Source: Phenylobacterium sp. (GTDB lineage: Bacteria; Pseudomonadota; Alphaproteobacteria; Caulobacterales; Caulobacteraceae). From it: a stretch of DNA of 64,000 bases. The position numbers were made by a program, and so were the translations under genes. The stretch is taken from positions 1-64,000 of the forward strand of contig NZ_JAUSCJ010000032.1 in the NCBI RefSeq assembly GCF_030651185.1, given 5' to 3'. This document shows, in pieces, positions 56,900-64,000 of this stretch; the stretch's first letter is position 1; each line of letters opens with the position of its first letter. The notes below the pieces were generated by a model, which saw only the letters and a list, made by a program, of their open reading frames with translations, ran no database searches and was not told the DNA's origin.

Positions 56900-58171
56900 A
56901 TGAAGTTCACCTGGTTCAACCTGATGCCATGGCCCTATCTGCCCGACGATTTCCGGGAGAAGAACCGGTCCGTCTGGGTCGACATCGACCAGAAGCTGTT
57001 CGATCCGGCCAAGAGCCATGAGGTCTACAACACCTATATGGACCTGCTGGAATACGCAGACACCCTTGGGTTCGACGGCGTCGGTGTGAACGAGCACCAC
57101 CAGAACGGCTACGGCATCATGCCGTCCCCCAACATCATCGCCGCCGGCCTGGCGCGGCGCACCAAGGACGCGGCCATCGTCGTCCTGGGCAACTCAATCG
57201 CGCTGTACAATCCGCCGATCCGCGTGGCCGAGGAGTTCGCCATGCTCGACTGCATCTCGGGCGGGCGGTTGGTGGCGGGGTTCCCGGTGGGGACCTCGAT
57301 GGACACCAACTACTGCTACGGCCAGATCCCGTCCCTGACGCGCGAGAAGTACCAGGAGGCCCATGACCTGATCATCAAGGCCTGGACCACGCGCGAGCCC
57401 TTCGCCTGGAACGGCCGCTACAACAAGCTGCGGCACGTCAACATCTGGCCGCGCCCGATCCAGGACGCGCCTCACCCGCCGGTCCATATCCCCGGCGGCG
57501 GGTCGGTGGAGACCTACGACTTCTGCATCGACAACACCTATTCGTATTCCTACCTCAGCTTCTCCGGCTACCTGCGGGCCCAGGCCCTGATGGACGGCTA
57601 CTGGCGCCGGGTGGACGAGCGCGGGGTGGACAAGAGCCCCTATCGGGCGGGCTTTGCTCAGACCATCCTGGTGGCAGACACCGACGAGGAGGCCGAGCGG
57701 CTGTACTCGGAGCACGTCAGCTACTTCTACAATCGCTGCCTGCACGTCTATCCGGGCTTCGCCGACGCGCCGGGCTACCGGACCATCAAGACCATCCAGA
57801 CCGGCGCCCTGTCGCAGTACGCCCCACCGCGCGGCGGCTACACGCAGCTGACCTGGAAGGAGCTGACCGAGCAGGGCCACGTGATCGCGGGCAGTCCCGA
57901 GACCGTCCGTCAGCGGATGGAGGACCTGATCAAGGGGCTGAACGTCGGCAACATCTTCTGCCTGATGCACGTGGGGAACATGCCCGCCGACAAGTGCATG
58001 TATTCGACCAAGCTGTTCGCCGAGAAGGTGATGCCCAAGCTGCGCAACATGTTCCCCGACTGGGACGACGACAACCGCTTCTGGACCAGCCCGCTGGCCA
58101 AGCGGGTCACCTCGGGCAGCCTGCGCAAGGAGGCGCCCACCAGCGCCGAGCTTGCCAAGACCTACGCGTAA
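56900..58171 (+). CDS. LLM-class flavin-dependent oxidoreductase (luciferase-like)
   Basis: This 423-residue bacterial-luciferase-like monooxygenase has a TIM barrel. It starts MKFTWFNLMPWPYLPDDF and contains GVNEHHQNGYGIMPSPNIIAA, ALYNPPIRVAEEFAMLDCISGGRL and a flavin-contact region at YDFCIDNTYSYSYLS. It uses reduced FMN (or F420, as an alternative) and oxygen to oxidise a small organic molecule. It overlaps no gene, but the following hydrolase begins 12 bases after its stop, so both form an operon. The substrate is unknown. Confidence 0.92.
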   Translation: MKFTWFNLMPWPYLPDDFREKNRSVWVDIDQKLFDPAKSHEVYNTYMDLLEYADTLGFDGVGVNEHHQNGYGIMPSPNIIAAGLARRTKDAAIVVLGNSIALYNPPIRVAEEFAMLDCISGGRLVAGFPVGTSMDTNYCYGQIPSLTREKYQEAHDLIIKAWTTREPFAWNGRYNKLRHVNIWPRPIQDAPHPPVHIPGGGSVETYDFCIDNTYSYSYLSFSGYLRAQALMDGYWRRVDERGVDKSPYRAGFAQTILVADTDEEAERLYSEHVSYFYNRCLHVYPGFADAPGYRTIKTIQTGALSQYAPPRGGYTQLTWKELTEQGHVIAGSPETVRQRMEDLIKGLNVGNIFCLMHVGNMPADKCMYSTKLFAEKVMPKLRNMFPDWDDDNRFWTSPLAKRVTSGSLRKEAPTSAELAKTYA

Positions 58172-58182
58172 GGGGGACGATC

Positions 58183-58959
58183 ATGGAACTGAAAACCGTC
58201 GCCACCCAGCACGTCCCGGTCCGCTATCTCGAAGGCGGCTCCGGCCCCGACCTCGTCTTCCTGCACGGTGCGGGGGGCGTCACGGTCGACGACCCGTTCC
58301 TCAAGGCCCTGGCCGAAAAGCACCACGTCTACGCCCCGCTGATCCCCGGCTACGGCGACAGCGAGGAGTGCGGCGAGATCCGCGACATGCTGGATTTCAC
58401 CCAGCACGGCTGGGACGTCGTGGAGGCGCTGGGCCTCAAGGACCCGATCCTTGTCGGCCACTCCATGGGCGGCATGATCGCCGCCGAGATGGCGGCCAGC
58501 CAACCCAACGACCTCAGCCGGCTGGCGCTGATCTGCCCGGCGGGGCTTTGGGACGACGACCATCCGGTGGCCGACATGTTCTCCCTGATGCCCTACGAGA
58601 TGCCGCAGTACCTGTTCCATGACGCGGCGGCCGGGGCGGCGATCCTGACGGCAGGGCGCAATGTCGAGGACCCCAACTTCCTGCAGACCTACCTGGTGAC
58701 CAACGCCCGCCAACTGGGCATGGCTGGCCGCATCCTGTTCCCCATCCCGGAGCGGGGCCTGGCCCAGCGCATGTACCGGATCAAGGCCAGGACCGTCGTG
58801 GTCTGGGGCGACTCAGACCGCATGGTCCCGCCTTTCTACGCCCACGGTTTCAAGAAGGGCATCGCCGGCGCCGAGTTGGTCTCCATCCCGGAGGCCGGCC
58901 ACATGGTGACTGTGGAGAAGACCGCTCAGGTGGTCGACGCCATCGGTAGGTTAGGCTGA
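58183..58959 (+). CDS. Alpha/beta hydrolase (MhpC/epoxide-hydrolase-like)
   Basis: This 258-residue soluble hydrolase has FLHGAGGVTVDDPFLKAL as the oxyanion part, the nucleophile elbow LVGHSMGGMIAAEMA, the acid in VVWGDSDRMVPP and the histidine in PEAGHMVTVEKTAQVV. AGGGGGA precedes ATG 58183. It is coupled to the luciferase-like gene upstream, so the two may open and hydrolyse one compound in sequence. No signal peptide is seen. Confidence 0.9.
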   Translation: MELKTVATQHVPVRYLEGGSGPDLVFLHGAGGVTVDDPFLKALAEKHHVYAPLIPGYGDSEECGEIRDMLDFTQHGWDVVEALGLKDPILVGHSMGGMIAAEMAASQPNDLSRLALICPAGLWDDDHPVADMFSLMPYEMPQYLFHDAAAGAAILTAGRNVEDPNFLQTYLVTNARQLGMAGRILFPIPERGLAQRMYRIKARTVVVWGDSDRMVPPFYAHGFKKGIAGAELVSIPEAGHMVTVEKTAQVVDAIGRLG

Positions 58960-59024
58960 TGATTTATGATTCACCCCTTTTCCCGACCGCCGGCTCATGG
59001 TCAGTTGGGGCCAGGGAGAGCGGC

Positions 59025-60497
59025 ATGAAATGGCGAGGTCTGGTGGGTTGCTGGATGGCGCTGGCGCTCGCCTTGCCGCTCGCCGCCCAGACGCCGGAGC
59101 GCGTGGACGTCCCGGCCGACAGGTCCTGGTGGGAGGCCGGCGACGGCCGGCGCATGGCCGCCGCGGCGGCCTACGCCAATCCCTATGGCCGGCTGGAGGT
59201 GCGGAACGCGGGCGGCGGGCTTGAGACCAAGGGCCATCCGTTCTTCACGCCGCTGGGGACCAATGGCCGGGCCTGCGTCACCTGCCACCAGCCCGCCGAT
59301 GGCATGAGCGTCTCGGTGGCTTCCCTGCGCCAGCGCTGGAAGGCCACAAAGGGCAAGGACCCCGTCTTCGCCGCCGTCGACGGCGCCAACTGTCCCAGCC
59401 TGGACGCCGCCAAGCGGTCCTCCCACAGCCTGCTGCTGGATCACGGCCTGTTCCGCATCTTCCTGCAGTGGCCGGTGAAGGACGCTGAGTTCTCCCTGGA
59501 GGTCGTGCGCGATCCCAGCGGCTGCAACGGCGACCCGGTCTTTGGTCTGACCAGCCCCAATCCGATGATCTCGGTCTTCCGCCGCCCGCGCCCGGCGGCC
59601 AATCTGAAGTACGTGACGACGCCCGACAGCATCGGCTTCAACGTCAAGACCGGCATGCCCCTGGCCCGCGATCCCGAGACCGGGGCGCCGGTCAGCATGC
59701 AACTGATGGCCGACGCCCGGCAGCCGACCTTGAAGACCCAGGCCATCGACGCCGCCGTCACCCACCTGCAGGCGCCCGCCGCGCCGACGCGGGACCAGTT
59801 GGAGCAGATCCTGGCCTTCGAGACCCAGGTCTATGCCGCCCAGGCCGTCCCCGCCGGGTCGCCCCCCGGCCTCGGCGCGGCGGCCCTGGCCAAGGCGCGG
59901 CCCGGCCTGCTGGGCAATGACCTGAAGACCCCGGTCTTCCAGTCCTTCGATCTCTGGCGCGCCAAGGCCGGGGAGACCCTGAAAGGGGAGGCGGCCTTCC
60001 GCGCCTCGGCAGCCCGGGGCGCGGATATCTTCCTGACCCGCCCCTTCTGGATCTCCGACACCAGCCACCTCAACACCGTGGGCCTCGGCAACCCGATCAA
60101 GCGCACCTGCTCCACCTGCCACAACGCCCAGATGACCGGCATGGACGTGGCGCCCGGCTGGATGGACATCGGGACCAACAACCAGCCCACCGCCGACCCG
60201 CTGAAGCACCTGCCGCTGTTCAAGGTCACCTGCCGGGCCGACGCTCCACCGCACCCGTTCCTGGGCCGGGCGATCTACACCCACGATCCGGGCCGGGCCC
60301 TGATCTCCGGCCTCTGCCGCGACGTGGGCTCCATCACCATGCAGCAGTTCCGGGGCCTGGCGGCCCGCGCCCCCTATTTCGCCAACGGCTCGGCCAAGGA
60401 TCTGCCCGCCCTGGTCGACTATTATGACCGCCGCTACGCCATCAAATTCACGGCCCAGGAGAAGCGCGACCTGGTCAATTTCATGAGCGTGCTGTGA
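59025..60497 (+). CDS. Di-haem cytochrome c peroxidase-like protein, exported
   Basis: This 490-residue exported protein has two haem c motifs, CVTCH at 84-88 and CSTCH at 362-366. A signal peptide ends near ALPLAAQ. The second half resembles MauG/cytochrome c peroxidase C-terminal domains (TCHNAQMTGMDVAPGW and APYFANGSAKDLPALVDYY). ATG 59025 follows GGGAGAG by four bases. It may act as an electron-transfer or peroxidase component. The stop overlaps the next gene (GTGA). Whether it has true peroxidase ligands cannot be told. Confidence 0.88.
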   Translation: MKWRGLVGCWMALALALPLAAQTPERVDVPADRSWWEAGDGRRMAAAAAYANPYGRLEVRNAGGGLETKGHPFFTPLGTNGRACVTCHQPADGMSVSVASLRQRWKATKGKDPVFAAVDGANCPSLDAAKRSSHSLLLDHGLFRIFLQWPVKDAEFSLEVVRDPSGCNGDPVFGLTSPNPMISVFRRPRPAANLKYVTTPDSIGFNVKTGMPLARDPETGAPVSMQLMADARQPTLKTQAIDAAVTHLQAPAAPTRDQLEQILAFETQVYAAQAVPAGSPPGLGAAALAKARPGLLGNDLKTPVFQSFDLWRAKAGETLKGEAAFRASAARGADIFLTRPFWISDTSHLNTVGLGNPIKRTCSTCHNAQMTGMDVAPGWMDIGTNNQPTADPLKHLPLFKVTCRADAPPHPFLGRAIYTHDPGRALISGLCRDVGSITMQQFRGLAARAPYFANGSAKDLPALVDYYDRRYAIKFTAQEKRDLVNFMSVL

Positions 60498-61264
60498 GAC
60501 GCCTGGTCATCCTGGTCTGCCTGGCCCTGACCGCCGGCGCCCCGCCCCCGGCCCAACGAAGTTTCGTCGCCTGCCCGATGATCCGCGACACCGAGCCGGT
60601 CCCCTGCTGGCTCGCCGAGTCCGGCGGCGAGCTCTATTACCTGGGCGTTCAGGGCGACATCAGCGAGGCCTTCCACCCGCCCCAACTGCGCCACCGGGCG
60701 CTTGTCGAGGGCACGGTTCTCGACGGTTCGCGGGTCTGCGGCGGCGTCGTGCTGAAGCCTGTCGTGGTCTCGGCCCTGCCCGAGATCGACGAGACCTGCG
60801 CCAAGGTCCTGCCCGCCGAGGGCTTCAAGATCGCCGACTTCCCGAGAGGCCCCGGCCCCGCCAATCGCGGCCGCCAGCTGGCCACCGGCCCGGAGGTTCC
60901 GCGCCCCCTTCCGCCGGCGCCGCAGCCGCCCTACGGGGTGAGGACCTGGGACGTCCGCTTCGGCTTCGAGGGCCTCTACATCAACGTCCACCAGTTCCGC
61001 GGCGTGCTGGACGCGGTCGCCTACGCCAAGGCCTCCGGCGGCCAGGTCAGGGTCGAGGGCTGGCGCGCCGCGAGCCGGCTGTCCAATGGCGAGACCCTGG
61101 CCGAGCCTGTGGGTATCGCCCAGGCGCGGACCGACAAGGTGGTCCAGGCCCTGACGGAGCTTGGCGCCGCGCCGGTGGCGGCGGTCGCCCACCCCGACCT
61201 CGAAACGCCGGACGGTGTCACCGATCCCGAGCGGCGCCGGGTGCGGATCACGGTGAGGCCCTAA
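60494..61264 (+). CDS. Exported protein, OmpA-like C-terminal region, unknown function
   Basis: This 256-residue product begins at GTG 60494 (overlap with the cytochrome stop) and has a signal-like N-terminus LVILVCLALTAGAPPPAQ. The mature N-terminal part contains several cysteines (VACPMIRDTEPVPCWLAESGG, VCGGVV, ETCAKVL), and a proline-rich linker PRPLPPAPQPPYGVR is followed by a region ending VRITVRP. The latter somewhat resembles OmpA-like domains that bind peptidoglycan; support is weak. It is probably periplasmic and part of the redox operon. Confidence 0.6.
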   Translation: MRRLVILVCLALTAGAPPPAQRSFVACPMIRDTEPVPCWLAESGGELYYLGVQGDISEAFHPPQLRHRALVEGTVLDGSRVCGGVVLKPVVVSALPEIDETCAKVLPAEGFKIADFPRGPGPANRGRQLATGPEVPRPLPPAPQPPYGVRTWDVRFGFEGLYINVHQFRGVLDAVAYAKASGGQVRVEGWRAASRLSNGETLAEPVGIAQARTDKVVQALTELGAAPVAAVAHPDLETPDGVTDPERRRVRITVRP

Positions 61265-61412
61265 CCCCCTCCGTCACGCGCATATCTGCGCGCGCCACCT
61301 CCCCCGAGACGGCCTGCGGCCTGGGGGAGGAATTGGGAGCGTCTAGTTCCTCCCCCAGCGCGGAGCGCGGTTCGGGGGAGGTGGCGCGCGCGTCAGCGCG
61401 TGACGGAGGGGG
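61265..61412. repeat. Large nested palindrome, about 148 bp
   Basis: Outer arms of 17 bases (61265-61281 with 61396-61412) and a second 20-base pair (61288-61307 with 61372-61391) are perfect. A third 12-base pair, CTGGGGGAGGAA with TTCCTCCCCCAG (61321-61332 with 61347-61358), forms the inner hairpin. The element lies between genes of one redox group and is larger than a normal terminator. Confidence 0.8.
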
Positions 61413-61485
61413 CTAGGAGGCTCGCCGCTTCCAACGCTACTGTCCTACCTCTACAAGAGGGCCGCCGCGCCCCGGGGGAGGACGC

Positions 61486-61833
61486 TTGAGACACCTGTTG
61501 ATCCTGGCCGCGCTGCTGAGCCTGGCCGCCTGCGCCAAGCCCGCCGGGCCGCCCGCCGATTTCGCCAGCCTCAAGCCCGCCGACCCGCGGCTGGCGCAGC
61601 TCTATGAGGGGTCCTGCAAGACCTGCCACGTCAACCCGGCGGCCGGCGCGCCCCTGACCCATGACGCGCGGGCCTGGGCGCCACGCTGGCACCAGGGGGA
61701 GACCGTGCTGCTGGATCACGTGGTCCAGGGCTACCGCGCCATGCCGGCCGGGGGCCAGTGCGCCGCCTGCACGCCCGACGACTTCAAGGCCCTGATCGCC
61801 TTCATCGCCGGCCACGAGGGAGACCCGTCATGA
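61486..61833 (+). CDS. Lipoprotein cytochrome c
   Basis: This 115-residue protein starts at TTG 61486, with GGGGGAGG just upstream. It has a lipobox LSLAAC with lipid-modified Cys16 and a haem motif CKTCH at residues 44-48; YRAMPAGG may supply the axial Met. A second pair of cysteines (CAAC) lies after it. It is anchored in a membrane facing the periplasm. Its stop overlaps the lactone oxidase start (ATGA), so the two proteins are produced together, and it is the likely electron acceptor for that enzyme. Confidence 0.85.
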   Translation: MRHLLILAALLSLAACAKPAGPPADFASLKPADPRLAQLYEGSCKTCHVNPAAGAPLTHDARAWAPRWHQGETVLLDHVVQGYRAMPAGGQCAACTPDDFKALIAFIAGHEGDPS

Positions 61834-63224
61834 TCAGCCGCCGCAGGGCCCTGCTGGCCGGGGGCGCCGGTGTGGTCGCCGTGGCCGGGGGCGGGGTCTT
61901 CCTCGCCACCCGCGAGAAGCCCGAGCCCGCCGCGCCCGCCAGCGTCGATCCCCAAGGCAAGATGCTCTGGCGCAACTGGTCGGGGATCGAGAGCGCCTAT
62001 CCCGCCGTCCGCAGCGCGCCAATGTCCGAGGCGGAGGTCGCCCAGGTCCTGAAGACCGCGACGGCGCCCATCCGACCGGTCGGCGCCGGCCACTCCTTCA
62101 CCGCCCTCGTGCCGACCTCCGGCACGCTGATGACCCTCGACCAGGTGGCCGGCGTGGAACGCTGGGAGGGAACCCAGGCCGTCGTCTGGACCGGCACGCG
62201 CCTGGGCGCCCTGGGACCCGCGCTGGCCGCCAAGGGCCGGGCCATGCCCAACCTGCCCGACATCAACAAGCAGTCCCTGGGCGGCGCCATCGGCACCGGC
62301 ACCCACGGCACGGGCACGGCCTTCAAGGCGATCCACGGCGACATCACCGCCCTGCGGCTAGCCACGGTCGGGGGGGACGTCCTCGATTGCGACGCGAGCC
62401 ATAACGCCGATGTCTTCCACGCGGCGCGGGTTTCCCTGGGCGCGCTCGGCGTCATCACCCAGGTCCGGCTGCAGACCTCGGAGAACCGGCGCCTGCACCG
62501 CAAGGTCTGGATCGAACCGCTCGCGGACACCATCGCCCAGGCCGAGGCCCGCTGGGCCAGCCACAGGAACTACGAGTTCTACGCCGTCCCCTTCACCGAC
62601 CTCGCCGCCAACATCACCCACGACGAGACCGAGGCGGCGGCCACCCCGCCCGCGTCCTCCAGCGACGACGTCTTCCTTGAGGCCCTCAAGCAGCTGCGCA
62701 ACCTGCTCGGCTTCTCCACTCCGCTGCGCAAGGCGGCCGCCAAGGCCCTGCTGGGCGGGACCAAGCCGGAAGAGGCGGTGGGCGAGGGCTGGAAACTGCT
62801 CTCCACCGAGCGTCCCGTCCGCTTCAACGAGATGGAATTCCACCTGCCGCCGGAGAACCAGATGGCGGCGCTGAAAGAGGTGGTGGCGGCGATAGAGACG
62901 CACCGGCGTGACGTCTTCTTCCCCATCGAACTGCGCCGCATCGCCGCCGACGACGCCTGGCTCTCGCCGTTCAACGGGGCCCCGCGCGGCTCGGTGGCCG
63001 TCCATTGCTATTACAAGGACGACTACAGGTTCCTGTTCGAGCTGATCCAGCCGATCTTCCTGAAGCATGGCGGCCGCCCCCATTGGGGCAAGCTTCACAG
63101 CCTCAAGGCGCCGCAGCTAGCCAGGCTCTATCCGGACTGGGAGGCCTTCCAGGCCGTCCGCCGCCGGCTCGATCCGCAAGGCCGGATGCTGAACCCCTAC
63201 CTGCGGGAGCTGTTCGGGGCGTAA
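61830..63224 (+). CDS. Exported FAD-dependent D-arabinono-1,4-lactone oxidase family protein
   Basis: This 464-residue protein starts MISRRRALLAGGAGVVAVAGGG, a twin-arginine-like signal with an RRR motif, so it is exported folded. The FAD-binding motif IRPVGAGHSF puts His88 at the place where relatives such as alditol oxidase attach FAD covalently. LGGAIGTGTHGTGT follows, and the C-terminal HWGK motif is at 418-421. The family includes galactonolactone, gulonolactone and arabinonolactone oxidases; the plant galactonolactone enzyme uses cytochrome c as acceptor. Coupling to a cytochrome c gene supports a dehydrogenase role here. Confidence 0.9.
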   Translation: MISRRRALLAGGAGVVAVAGGGVFLATREKPEPAAPASVDPQGKMLWRNWSGIESAYPAVRSAPMSEAEVAQVLKTATAPIRPVGAGHSFTALVPTSGTLMTLDQVAGVERWEGTQAVVWTGTRLGALGPALAAKGRAMPNLPDINKQSLGGAIGTGTHGTGTAFKAIHGDITALRLATVGGDVLDCDASHNADVFHAARVSLGALGVITQVRLQTSENRRLHRKVWIEPLADTIAQAEARWASHRNYEFYAVPFTDLAANITHDETEAAATPPASSSDDVFLEALKQLRNLLGFSTPLRKAAAKALLGGTKPEEAVGEGWKLLSTERPVRFNEMEFHLPPENQMAALKEVVAAIETHRRDVFFPIELRRIAADDAWLSPFNGAPRGSVAVHCYYKDDYRFLFELIQPIFLKHGGRPHWGKLHSLKAPQLARLYPDWEAFQAVRRRLDPQGRMLNPYLRELFGA

Positions 63225-63232
63225 TTCGCCAC

Positions 63233-63270
63233 GTCATCCCGGCCGCAGCCAGTCGGCCGTCCGGGATGAC
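63233..63270. repeat. Inverted repeat, GTCATCCCGG / CCGGGATGAC family (copy 3, short)
   Basis: Short version of the elements at 23717 and 30057 with arms GTCATCCCGG (63233-63242) and CCGGGATGAC (63261-63270). It separates the lactone oxidase gene and the convergent SGNH gene and probably acts as a bidirectional terminator. Confidence 0.75.
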
Positions 63271-63279
63271 GGGGTAGGG

Positions 63280-64000
63280 CTAGGACTTCAGCAGCGCCCC
63301 GTCCCCGCTCAGCGCCAGCCGGTGGAACCGCTCGCCCATCAGCCGGTAGCCCTCGGTGTTGGGGTGCAGGTCGTCGGGCAGCAGGGCCGCGTCGGCGGGG
63401 CCGAACAGCTCCAGGCCGTCGAGATAGCGGATGGCGTCGTCGCCGGTCTTCACCCGCGCCGCCACCACCAGCTGCAGCAGCACCCGCATCCGCTGCAGGC
63501 TCGGCCCGTCGCCGGTGCTCTCGCGGGGCGGCGACCAGATCGGCGAGACGATCAGCATCGGCGTCGTCGGGTGCTTTTCGCGAATGATCGAGATCATGGA
63601 ATGCGCCGCGTCGAGGAAGTTGCGCTCCTTCAACTGGCCGTCGGTGTGGACGTTGATCCCCAGTTTCAGGACGATGGCGTCGGCCCGCTGGTCGCGGATG
63701 ATCCGCGCCGCCAGGCCGCTCAGCAGGCAGGACCCGGCCCAGCCCAGGTTCAGGTGATCCAGGTTGGCCAGCCGGCTGGCCACGGCGGGCCAGTTGGCGG
63801 TGGCGCCCTCGGCCTCCATGCCGTGGCTGATGGAGCTGCCGTGGAACAGCACACGCGGGCGGCCGTCGGGGATCGCGGTCAGGCTCGCGCCATCGTCCAG
63901 TTCCAGGCCGGTGATCGCCACGGTGGCCGCCTGGGGCAGCCAAAGCTCCAACCGCTTTTCGCCGGCCGGCAGGCCCTCGAAGGCGACCGTGAGGGCCGCG
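63280..64000 (-). CDS. SGNH/GDSL-type hydrolase, partial (5' end outside the window)
   Basis: The reading frame stays open to the right edge, so the N-terminus is missing. Visible are the N-terminal beta-sandwich end (LWLPQAATVAITGLEL), the serine block VLFHGSSISHG, the glycine block LNLGWAGS, the asparagine block KLGINVHTDG and the Asp-x-x-His block PDDLHPNTEGY. It belongs to the SGNH family with an extra N-terminal domain, similar to carbohydrate esterases. The substrate is unknown. Its stop lies 10 bases from a repeat element. Confidence 0.85.
   Translation of the reverse strand, partial: AALTVAFEGLPAGEKRLELWLPQAATVAITGLELDDGASLTAIPDGRPRVLFHGSSISHGMEAEGATANWPAVASRLANLDHLNLGWAGSCLLSGLAARIIRDQRADAIVLKLGINVHTDGQLKERNFLDAAHSMISIIREKHPTTPMLIVSPIWSPPRESTGDGPSLQRMRVLLQLVVAARVKTGDDAIRYLDGLELFGPADAALLPDDLHPNTEGYRLMGERFHRLALSGDGALLKS

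Overview
The window is a stretch of high-GC chromosome (roughly 68-70 percent by eye) from an alphaproteobacterium, most likely a member of the Caulobacteraceae such as Phenylobacterium or Caulobacter. The grounds are the imuA-imuB-dnaE2 mutasome cassette, an Entner-Doudoroff gene set ordered pgl-edd-glk-eda, a large TonB-dependent receptor, abundant acyl-CoA metabolism, frequent ATGA/GTGA start-stop overlaps, and GTG or TTG starts. This placement is inference; no 16S gene is present. No insertion sequence, prophage or CRISPR array was seen.

Layout. (1) 6-5417: imuA, imuB and dnaE2, the SOS translesion mutasome. (2) 5517-8823: exported carboxylesterase, sulfatase and a small membrane protein. 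(3) 8820-23708: a carbohydrate block. It holds otsA/otsB (trehalose), zwf, a small conserved protein, a GH15 enzyme, pyk, an amylo-1,6-glucosidase with a GT4 glycosyltransferase, then pgl-edd-glk-eda. Together these link storage or compatible-solute sugars to the Entner-Doudoroff route down to pyruvate. (4) 23835-33911: acyl-CoA catabolism. It holds a GNAT protein, enoyl-CoA hydratase, acyl-CoA dehydrogenase, CaiB-type CoA transferase, a P-loop kinase-like protein, a DUF35/thiolase-like pair, two divergent acyl-CoA synthetases and rraA. (5) 34008-36128: tRNA-Ser(CGA), two tandem paralogous unknown genes of lower GC, and a TetR regulator with two clear operator palindromes followed by a VOC protein.

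(6) 36131-39494: the selenium block, with mnmH divergent from selD and an overlapping cysteine-desulfurase-like gene; this fits selenouridine formation in tRNA. (7) 39546-49354: mixed genes, including a membrane-anchored serine hydrolase, small proteins, an orphan ParA-type ATPase, an RNase H-like protein, a four-PAS hybrid histidine kinase, two exported unknown proteins and a YbaK deacylase. (8) 49479-58959: a LuxR-type HTH/alpha-beta-hydrolase fusion, a TonB-dependent receptor, an autotransporter-like protein, two exported hydrolases, and a luciferase-like monooxygenase/hydrolase pair. (9) 59025-63224: a periplasmic redox group made of a di-haem cytochrome, an unknown exported protein, a lipoprotein cytochrome c and an exported FAD lactone oxidase/dehydrogenase. 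(10) From 63280 a partial SGNH hydrolase runs off the right end.

The most unusual elements are the lactone-dehydrogenase/cytochrome c module, the HTH-hydrolase fusion with an altered nucleophile elbow, the thiolase-like protein without the usual Cys paired with a DUF35 partner, and the low-GC tandem paralogues beside tRNA-Ser. Several inverted-repeat families lie between genes, most strikingly a nested palindrome of about 148 bp at 61265-61412.
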